From Eubacteriales bacterium (GTDB lineage: Bacteria; Bacillota; Clostridia; Lachnospirales; Lachnospiraceae), in contig JAUNPT010000064.1 in assembly GCA_030536565.1 (NCBI GenBank), forward strand, positions 1 through 12,379: a DNA stretch of 12,379 nt, in the 5' to 3' direction. Numbering within the stretch: the first letter of the stretch is position 1; every line of letters begins with the position of its first letter. The position numbers were made by a program, and so were the translations under genes. The notes beneath the pieces were generated by a model. It searched no databases, was not told where the DNA came from, and worked only from the letters and a program-made list of their open reading frames with translations. Of the stretch, positions 6,707-12,379 are shown piece by piece.

Positions 6707-6720
6707 TAACATACTCAAAT

Positions 6721-6749
6721 AATATAACATACATGCACATCATATGCAA
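6721..6749 (-). promoter_or_regulatory. Extended -10 promoter of rpsO
   Basis: TTGCAT (6749-6744), a 17-nt spacer and TATATT (6726-6721), preceded by the extended -10 element TGT. The -35 box is poor but the TG motif compensates. It lies 15 nt after the ribF stop. Predicted initiation near 6714 would give a leader of about 83 nt that contains the stem-loop. Confidence 0.62.
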
Positions 6750-6763
6750 GATTATTTTTCATC

Positions 6764-7690
6764 TTACTTAATAAAAAACATATCCTTTGCAAACTGTGTA
6801 TCCAGCTCCATTTGCTTCTTTAAACCATCTATATTTTCAAACTTCATCTCCGGGCGCAGGAAATGCAGTAACTGTATTTCCACCTTCTCGCCATAAACCT
6901 CCATGTCAAAATCAAAGACATTCGTCTCGACGCTTACCTCCTGACTATCACTTACAGTCGGTCTTGTACCAAGATTAGTTACGCCATAATACGCATTTCC
7001 ATCGATTACTGTAACTGAAGCATAGACACCATTTGGTGGAAGCAGCTTACTTTCTCTTGGATACACATTTATAGTGGGAATATCCATTGTCCTACCAAGC
7101 TGCTGTCCCTTTGCCACAATCCCTGTAATGGAATATGGCCTGTCAAGAAGCACATTTACTGTCTCCATATGTCCCAGACTTAATTCTTCCCTTACATATG
7201 TACTGCTGATTTCCCGTTCCTGATATCGTTCCTTTTCCACAACAATCGTTTCAAATCCATAAACAGGGCCCTTATCTATAAGCATCTGGGCGTTGCCCTC
7301 CCTGTTTTTACCGAAATGATAATCAGTTCCAACCACAACAGCCTTAGCCTTCATCTGCTTTACAATAATATCCTTAATAAATCTCTCAGGCTCCATATTC
7401 ATAAACTCTGTGGTAAACGGGTATTCTATTTCCACATCAAGATTAAGTCTTTCACATATATTTTTTCTCTCAGCATTTGTTGTTATAAAATGCTGATGCT
7501 TCTGAGGACAGATGCTAAGAGGTATACCATCAAATGTAAACAGAACAGAAAGCAGACCTAGCTGCTGAGCCTTTTGCTTCACAATTTCTACCAGCTTCTG
7601 ATGTCCTCTGTGAACGCCATCAAATTTTCCAAGTGTAACTGCTGAGGGTTTTTCAAGTTCAAATTCACTAACACCATGAATATATTTCAT
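6764..7690 (-). CDS. ribF: Bifunctional riboflavin kinase / FMN adenylyltransferase
   Basis: A 308-residue cytoplasmic enzyme making FMN from riboflavin and then FAD. The N-terminal adenylyltransferase domain (about 1-185) has the nucleotidyltransferase loop GKFDGVHRGH (21-30), VGTDYHFG (120-127) and ISSTYVRE (161-168). The C-terminal kinase domain (about 186-308) has GRTMDIPTINVYP, PPNGVYA, NLGTRPTV and VETNVFDF, whose Glu256 is the expected catalytic base. ATG 7690 has only a G-rich run (GGTGGTGTGGGCGG) close by as ribosome site, partly too near the start, so initiation may be modest or coupled to truB, which ends 60 nt upstream. No FMN riboswitch is visible. Confidence 0.96.
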   Translation of the reverse strand: MKYIHGVSEFELEKPSAVTLGKFDGVHRGHQKLVEIVKQKAQQLGLLSVLFTFDGIPLSICPQKHQHFITTNAERKNICERLNLDVEIEYPFTTEFMNMEPERFIKDIIVKQMKAKAVVVGTDYHFGKNREGNAQMLIDKGPVYGFETIVVEKERYQEREISSTYVREELSLGHMETVNVLLDRPYSITGIVAKGQQLGRTMDIPTINVYPRESKLLPPNGVYASVTVIDGNAYYGVTNLGTRPTVSDSQEVSVETNVFDFDMEVYGEKVEIQLLHFLRPEMKFENIDGLKKQMELDTQFAKDMFFIK

Positions 7691-7750
7691 AAACCGCCCA
7701 CACCACCTTTCTGATTTTATTGCAGGTGTAACATTTATTCAAATCATATT

Positions 7751-8671
7751 TTACGCTTCTTTAGAATCATAAAACATTTTTACCAGACTAAATAATCCCG
7801 AATCATAACGATATATGCCAATAAAATTATTCTTCTCATCATAAATTCTATACATTTCCATATCTAAAAGCTGTAATTCTTCTGGCTGTTTAACAGCATT
7901 GATTCCAAATTTGTTACCATTATACAATAGTTTTGCAAATTCGTCTAACACGATAAGCTTTCTATAAGCTGGAAACATCTCATCAACCGCAATTAAATGC
8001 TCCTCAAATTCACCCTTCAGGCACAGTGCGGATATCTGATTTAAGGTAAGACTGTCGTCAATTCCAAACTGTCCGACCCTGGTTCTTGTAAGCTTCTGCA
8101 TACATGCACCGCAGCCAAGCCTTTCCCCGATATCCTGACACAATGTCCTTATATAGGTTCCCTTGGAACATTCCACTGTAAATGTTACCGTTTTATTCTC
8201 CTCATCTAAATTTATATCATTGATATGAATAGACTTAATTGTAACCTTTCTTGGCTTACGCTCCACCTCAATGCCTTTTCTTGCAAGCTCATAGAGTTTA
8301 TGGCCGTTTTGCTTAATTGCCGAATACATCGGTGGAATCTGGTCATATTCCCCTATAAACGAATTACATGCATCCATTACGTCCACTTCCATAACATTTA
8401 CTGGTCTGCTTTCAAGCACCGTTCCCGAAATATCCTGTGTATCTGTGATTTTCCCAAGAAGCATAACTGCTTCATAAGTTTTACCGCAGTCAGTAATCAT
8501 ATCAACCAGTCTGGTCCCCTTACCAAGACATACAGGAAGGACACCAACTGCATCAGGGTCAAGTGTACCTGTATGTCCTATTTTTTTCATTTGTAAAATG
8601 CCTCTGAGCTTGGCAACTACATCATGCGATGTAAAGCCCTGTTCTTTATATACATTTATAATTCCATTCAT
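7751..8671 (-). CDS. truB: tRNA pseudouridine(55) synthase
   Basis: A 306-residue enzyme converting U55 in the T-loop of tRNAs to pseudouridine. It opens with the canonical MNGIINVYKEQGFTSHDVV. The catalytic block GHTGTLDPDAVGVLPVC has Asp38 as nucleophile; YEAVMLLGKITDTQD, PPMYSAIKQNGHKLYELARKG and KGTYIRTLCQDIG are the other conserved motifs. The C-terminal 60 residues have the PUA-like arrangement usual in the family. The start is ATG 8671, with AAAGG 7 nt upstream. A GTG at 8713 would give 14 more residues and overlap the previous stop, but it lacks a ribosome site and the family start. Confidence 0.96.
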   Translation of the reverse strand: MNGIINVYKEQGFTSHDVVAKLRGILQMKKIGHTGTLDPDAVGVLPVCLGKGTRLVDMITDCGKTYEAVMLLGKITDTQDISGTVLESRPVNVMEVDVMDACNSFIGEYDQIPPMYSAIKQNGHKLYELARKGIEVERKPRKVTIKSIHINDINLDEENKTVTFTVECSKGTYIRTLCQDIGERLGCGACMQKLTRTRVGQFGIDDSLTLNQISALCLKGEFEEHLIAVDEMFPAYRKLIVLDEFAKLLYNGNKFGINAVKQPEELQLLDMEMYRIYDEKNNFIGIYRYDSGLFSLVKMFYDSKEA

Positions 8672-8678
8672 ACACTTG

Positions 8679-8683
8679 CCTTT
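8679..8683 (-). promoter_or_regulatory. Ribosome binding site fixing the truB start
   Basis: AAAGG, within AAAGAAAGG, is 7 nt before ATG 8671 and selects it over the upstream GTG at 8713. Confidence 0.65.
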
Positions 8684-8709
8684 CTTTGCAGCAGCCAAAA
8701 TTACTGGTC

Positions 8710-9660
8710 TCACTCATTACAATACTGCTGTTCAATCATTTCACCTATCTTGTTAATAATACTGTAAACTGACCCTTTTCCTGTAAAGCCTGCGGCCCTC
8801 ACATGTCCGCCGCCTCCAAACTCTACAGCAATCCTGCTTACATCAATTGTCTTCTTAGAACGCATACTTACCTTATGCTCGTTTTCTCCAGTCTCATAAA
8901 GGAATATTGCCACTTCCACACCATCAGTCAGTCTTAACTGTTCTATAATACCGCCCAGTTCTTTTCCTGTGACACCATAGAAATCCATCTCATCTTTTGT
9001 GACATTTGAGAAAATGCATTTTCCATCGTAAAACAGAACGCTCTCCAAAAGAGCTCTTCCAAGTATCTGGTTCTGAACATAAGTTTTTTTGTAGAAGCTG
9101 TTATCAATAATATCAGAATATGCAATGCCCTTCTCCATCATCTTTCCTGCGATAGTCATTGTCTTTGCAGATGTAGAGCTATATTTAAACACTCCTGTAT
9201 CATGGATAATTCCTGTATATATACACTCTGCAACGTCTTTTTGCACCTTATCCTCATCAAATGTATCATAAAGCACTTCACATGTTGAGCTTGCGTCTGG
9301 ACGCACCAGATTTACATCTGCAAAATCGCTGTTGCTTACATGATGGTCAATGCATATAGTTTTCTTTGCATTGTCAAAGCACTGCACAAATGGCTCAATT
9401 CTATCCTTTGAACTGCAGTCAAGAACCACAAACACATCATACTGTGTGTTTTCTGGAACATTTTTTATATTTTCAATTCCTGTTAAATATGAAAATTCTT
9501 TTCCCGGTTCTTCAAGAAATACATCTGTCTTCAAATCCGGGCGATTATCCTTTAAATAATTATACAACCCCAGCGTGGAGCCCATGCAGTCTCCGTCAGG
9601 TCTTACATGCCCTGTAATACCTACTGATGCTGCGTCCTTTAACTCATCAAGTATATTCAT
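8710..9660 (-). CDS. nrnA: DHH/DHHA1 phosphoesterase, NrnA type
   Basis: A 316-residue cytoplasmic enzyme. The DHH domain carries all metal-binding motifs: GHVRPDGDCMGS (His18, Asp22, Asp24), VVLDCS (Asp81), IDHHVS (Asp105, His106, His107) and IIHDTGVF (Asp154). The DHHA1 domain ends with the substrate-binding GGGGHVRAAG (282-291). NrnA proteins degrade RNAs of 2-5 nt to mononucleotides and dephosphorylate pAp; some relatives hydrolyse pGpG or c-di-AMP, so the exact substrate is open. ATG 9660 has GGAG 6 nt upstream. An in-frame ATG 9672 adds MEIY but has no ribosome site. Placement between rbfA and truB is usual in Firmicutes. If it accepts pGpG it would finish what the EAL protein begins. 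Confidence 0.93.
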   Translation of the reverse strand: MNILDELKDAASVGITGHVRPDGDCMGSTLGLYNYLKDNRPDLKTDVFLEEPGKEFSYLTGIENIKNVPENTQYDVFVVLDCSSKDRIEPFVQCFDNAKKTICIDHHVSNSDFADVNLVRPDASSTCEVLYDTFDEDKVQKDVAECIYTGIIHDTGVFKYSSTSAKTMTIAGKMMEKGIAYSDIIDNSFYKKTYVQNQILGRALLESVLFYDGKCIFSNVTKDEMDFYGVTGKELGGIIEQLRLTDGVEVAIFLYETGENEHKVSMRSKKTIDVSRIAVEFGGGGHVRAAGFTGKGSVYSIINKIGEMIEQQYCNE

Positions 9661-9748
9661 ATAAATCTCCATTTCTGCATACGCTCATAAACTTCTGGCA
9701 TAAACACAAATTTACATGTAACAAATCTTTTATATATAGATTTTTACA

Positions 9749-10126
9749 TCACTCCTCAAGATGCCCTGCTGCGTCTGCCTGCGTAACGTCATCAATAAGC
9801 TTGGACATGTTAATTCCATATTCTATTGACTGGTCAAGTATAAATTTTATCTCAGGTGTGTTACGTAAATTAACTGTCTTTGCCAGCTGTCTTCTTATAT
9901 ACCCCTCTGCACTTCTTAAGCCCTTCATCGTATCCTGCTGTGAAGCCTCATCGCCTAAAACACTTATATAAGCCTTACATGTTTTTAAATCTGGTGCCAC
10001 CTCAACAGCAACAACAGATGTCATCGGATTGATTCTCGGGTCCTTGATTTCACTGCGGATAATATTGCTTAATTCTTTTAATACTTCACCATTAATTCTG
10101 GTGTTTTTTACACTGTTCTTACGCAT
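9749..10126 (-). CDS. rbfA: 30S ribosome-binding factor RbfA
   Basis: A 125-residue, single KH-like-domain protein that helps mature the 5' end region of 16S rRNA in the 30S subunit, particularly in the cold. Family blocks are visible: NTRINGEVLKELSNIIRSEI, KDPRINPMTSVVAVEVAPDL, AYISVLGDE, GYIRRQLAKTVNLRNTPEI and the end FILDQSIEYGINMSKLIDDV. The start ATG 10126 has GGAAAGGAAG 5 nt upstream. It lies 127 nt after infB, separated by a structured stretch, and 88 nt before nrnA. Confidence 0.97.
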   Translation of the reverse strand: MRKNSVKNTRINGEVLKELSNIIRSEIKDPRINPMTSVVAVEVAPDLKTCKAYISVLGDEASQQDTMKGLRSAEGYIRRQLAKTVNLRNTPEIKFILDQSIEYGINMSKLIDDVTQADAAGHLEE

Positions 10127-10253
10127 ATAACTTCCTTTCCAAAGAAAGAAACTGCTGCCGACGTTATATTCCTCCAGCCACTGCCGGTATCTAACATTTC
10201 AATCTGCAACAGTTCCTAATAACTTTTATTTACAGGCCCTATAATTACCAACG
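10127..10253 (-). promoter_or_regulatory. Structured spacer between infB and rbfA
   Basis: In RNA sense AACUGUUGC (10214-10206) pairs with GCAGCAGUU (10158-10150), nine pairs with one wobble. Inside it are GUUA/UAAC and CCGGC-AGUG-GCUGG (10187-10174, one G-U pair). The wobble pairs would be mismatches on the other strand, which fits a structure kept in this transcript. A further short stem CUUUC/GAAAG touches the rbfA ribosome site. No promoter or open frame of note is seen. It may be an attenuator or processing site; no named RNA family was recognised. Confidence 0.45.
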
Positions 10254-12379
10254 CTATCTAGGTATCTCTACCATAATATGCGCCTCAATTAAATCGCCCT
10301 CCTGAATATTATTAAAGCCTTCAAATACAAGACCGCATTCTGTACCAGCCTTACATTCTTTAACCTCATCTTTAAAGTGCTTTAATGAAGCAATACTGCC
10401 TTCAAATATCTTTTCTCCGTCTCTTGTGATGCGTACAGTTGCATTTCTTGTAATCTTACCTTCTGTAACAAGAGTACCAGCAATATTACCAACACCTGAT
10501 GCCTTAAATATCTGCCTGATTTCAGCATGGCCAATAACCTGTTCCTCATAAATTGGCTCAAGCATACCCTTTAACGCTGCTTCTACATCTTCAATTGCAT
10601 TGTAGATTACACTGTACATTCTAAGGTCTACCTTTTCCCTGTCTGCAAGCAGTCTTGCCTGATTATCAGGTTTTACATTAAATCCAATAATAATTGCATT
10701 TGACGCTGAAGCAAGAACAACATCTGATTCATTAATATTACCAACACCGCCATGAATAATCTTAACAGCAACTTCTTCATTTGACAGCTTAACAAGACTC
10801 TGCTTTACTGCTTCTACTGAGCCCTGTACGTCAGCCTTAATAATGATTCCTAATTCCTTGACATTACCAGCCTTAATCTGCTCAAACAGTGCATCTAAGG
10901 ATACTTTGTGCTTTGTATCGTCAAGAAGCTTCTTTCTTCCTTCACTGATAAATGTTTCAGCAAAGCTTCTTGCTTCTTTATCTGTATCCATAGCTACAAT
11001 AATTTCACCTGCATTAGGCACATCATTTAAACCAAGGATTTCAACAGGTGTTGATGGGCCAGCCATCTTAACCCTTCTTCCCTGGTCGTCAATCATAGCT
11101 CTGATTTTACCATAGCATGCTCCGGCAGCTACGTTATCGCCTACATGAAGTGTACCCTTCTGAACAAGGATTGATGCAACAGGGCCACGTCCTTTATCAA
11201 GCTCGGCCTCTATTACAATACCTCTTGCAGTTCTGTCAGGATTTGCCTTTAATTCATGCACCTCAGCTGTTAACAGTACCATTTCAAGAAGTTCGTCAAT
11301 ACCTTCCTTAGTATGCGCTGAAACAGGGACAAATATTGTCGAACCGCCCCAGTCTTCAGAAATTAATCCGTACTCTGTAAGCTCCTGCTTAACCTTTTCA
11401 ACATTAGCATTTGGCTTATCAATTTTATTAACAGCGACAATAATTTCAACATCAGCTGCCTTAGCATGATTAATAGCCTCTATTGTCTGCGGCATAACAC
11501 CATCATCTGCAGCAACTACAAGAATTGCAATATCAGTTGCCTGTGCACCACGCATACGCATTGCAGTAAACGCCTCATGTCCAGGAGTATCCAGGAATGT
11601 AATTAAATTGCCATTGACATCAACCTGATAAGCACCAATCTTTTGTGTAATACCGCCTGATTCCTTTGCAGTAACATGTGTCTCTCTGATTGCATCAAGA
11701 AGTGATGTCTTACCATGGTCAACGTGTCCCATAACACATACAACTGGTGGTCTTGAAACCATTGTCTCCTCTGCTTCTTCATCTTCCTTAAGAAGCTCTG
11801 CTATAACATCAACTTTAACCTCATGCTCACATATACAGTTAAATTCCAATGCAATTTCTTCAGCTGTATCATATTCAATTTCCTGATTGATTGTAACAAC
11901 CTTACCCTGTAAAAATAATTTCTTAACAATTGCAGATGGCTGTACCTTCATCTTATCTGCAAGCTCTTTAATAGTAAGCATATCTGGAAGCACGAGCTGT
12001 TTAATTGTATCTTCTTCCTTCTCAACCGGCTTTGGAGCTGGTTTTTTCATTGACTGATTCTTTGTAAACCTTGTATTTTCCCTGGCATCGTTATCCCTGC
12101 GACGTTCATTTTTATGATTATCTTTTCTTGAATCAGGTTTTCTTGCATCTGGTTTAGAAACAATAAAATCTTCCTTAGGCGCTGTATCACGTCTGTCATT
12201 ATTTCTTCTCTGTCCGCCAAATGAACCTGCATTCTGTCCATTACCGCCTCTGTGATTATTGTTGTTTGCATTTCCTCTGTAACCGGCGTTATTATCATTA
12301 TTTCTGTTCTGATAGCCGCCCTGACCATTTCTGTCGTTATTTCTGTTCTGATAGCAGCCCTGACCTTTTCTATCTTTGT
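10254..12379 (-). CDS. infB: Translation initiation factor IF-2, 5' end outside the window
   Basis: The frame runs open from the right edge to TAG at 10254, giving 707 residues with the true start outside. IF2 is the GTPase that brings initiator fMet-tRNA to the 30S subunit and promotes subunit joining. Counting from Met at 12050: an IF2_N helical domain (LTIKELADKMKVQPSAIVKKLF), then G1 GHVDHGKT (108-115), switch I GGITQKIGAY, G3 DTPGHEAF (154-161), G4 NKID (208-211) and G5 SAHTKEG, followed by domains II, III and the C-terminal fMet-tRNA-binding barrel ending VEIPR. Upstream of 12050 are about 109 residues rich in Gly, Asn, Arg and Gln, a spacer expected to be disordered. Met 12050 is not taken as the start, because the open frame with fitting composition continues and its ribosome site is poor; a shorter IF2 isoform from there cannot be excluded. 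Confidence 0.97.
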   Translation of the reverse strand, partial: KDRKGQGCYQNRNNDRNGQGGYQNRNNDNNAGYRGNANNNNHRGGNGQNAGSFGGQRRNNDRRDTAPKEDFIVSKPDARKPDSRKDNHKNERRRDNDARENTRFTKNQSMKKPAPKPVEKEEDTIKQLVLPDMLTIKELADKMKVQPSAIVKKLFLQGKVVTINQEIEYDTAEEIALEFNCICEHEVKVDVIAELLKEDEEAEETMVSRPPVVCVMGHVDHGKTSLLDAIRETHVTAKESGGITQKIGAYQVDVNGNLITFLDTPGHEAFTAMRMRGAQATDIAILVVAADDGVMPQTIEAINHAKAADVEIIVAVNKIDKPNANVEKVKQELTEYGLISEDWGGSTIFVPVSAHTKEGIDELLEMVLLTAEVHELKANPDRTARGIVIEAELDKGRGPVASILVQKGTLHVGDNVAAGACYGKIRAMIDDQGRRVKMAGPSTPVEILGLNDVPNAGEIIVAMDTDKEARSFAETFISEGRKKLLDDTKHKVSLDALFEQIKAGNVKELGIIIKADVQGSVEAVKQSLVKLSNEEVAVKIIHGGVGNINESDVVLASASNAIIIGFNVKPDNQARLLADREKVDLRMYSVIYNAIEDVEAALKGMLEPIYEEQVIGHAEIRQIFKASGVGNIAGTLVTEGKITRNATVRITRDGEKIFEGSIASLKHFKDEVKECKAGTECGLVFEGFNNIQEGDLIEAHIMVEIPR
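12297..12374 (-). repeat. Two tandem 39-bp units within infB
   Basis: Units 12374-12336 and 12335-12297 match at 35 of 39 positions and encode DRKGQGCYQNRNN and DRNGQGGYQNRNN. A diverged third trace (GQNAGSFGGQRRNNDR) follows. The array may continue beyond the right edge. In-frame duplication explains the low-complexity arm of IF2. Confidence 0.85.

Noticed and set aside
7691..7750. FMN riboswitch or other control element upstream of ribF
   Set aside because: The 60-nt gap is too short and only a weak five-pair stem (ACACC/GGTGT) was found.
8672..8713. GTG at 8713 as truB start, overlapping the nrnA stop
   Set aside because: No ribosome site; the 14 extra residues do not fit the TruB N-terminus, while ATG 8671 does.
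9657..9701. A 14-residue leader peptide frame whose TGA overlaps the nrnA ATG
   Set aside because: No ribosome site precedes its ATG, and an overlap of this kind is easily produced by chance.
9712..9721. Palindrome TTACATGTAA between rbfA and nrnA as an operator
   Set aside because: Ten AT-rich bases are common by chance, and no promoter lies beside it.
12047..12328. A 93-codon frame overlapping the 5' part of infB on the same strand
   Set aside because: It is a shifted reading of the repetitive infB arm; the infB frame continues into IF2_N and has the expected composition.

Overview
The window reads as a chromosomal segment of a low-GC, Gram-positive Clostridia bacterium, most likely a member of the Lachnospiraceae. 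The grounds are AT-rich intergenic DNA, strong AGGAGG-type ribosome sites, the Gly/Asn/Arg/Gln-rich N-terminal part of IF2, the style of the MBOAT and SGNH proteins, and the gene order infB-rbfA-nrnA-truB-ribF-rpsO-pnp. The family assignment rests on general resemblance and was not tested. Every supported gene lies on the minus strand, so transcription runs from the right edge to the left edge. No rRNA, tRNA, CRISPR array, insertion sequence or phage gene was seen.

Right part (about 12379 to 3966): the translation/RNA-metabolism cluster. In order of transcription it holds infB (5' end outside the window), rbfA, a DHH/DHHA1 phosphoesterase of the NrnA type, truB, ribF, rpsO and pnp. These genes cover initiation-factor function, 30S maturation, degradation of very short RNAs or pAp, tRNA pseudouridine 55, FMN/FAD synthesis, ribosomal protein S15 and polynucleotide phosphorylase. 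The RNA between the genes is richly structured. There is a nested stem-loop between infB and rbfA. An extended -10 promoter and a stem-loop leader precede rpsO and look like S15 autoregulation. A GC-rich intrinsic terminator follows rpsO. A 55-nt near-perfect hairpin and three further stems fill the 314-nt rpsO-pnp gap.

Middle (3966 to about 3384): a perfect 19-bp hairpin without a U-tract, a HIT-family nucleotide hydrolase with all its histidines, and a clear intrinsic terminator that ends this transcription block.

Left part (about 3372 to 1): a separate unit with its own candidate promoter. It encodes a soluble protein with a degenerate GGDEF domain and an intact EAL domain (probable c-di-GMP phosphodiesterase), an MBOAT-family membrane O-acyltransferase, and a membrane-anchored SGNH/GDSL protein cut off by the left edge. 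The last two overlap at stop codon and ribosome site, the usual sign of a surface-polysaccharide O-acylation pair. The MBOAT start codon and ribosome site sit inside a hairpin followed by a run of U, so expression of that pair may be gated.

Most of the window is ordinary housekeeping DNA. The parts worth a second look are the RNA structures between genes and the c-di-GMP/acylation module on the left.
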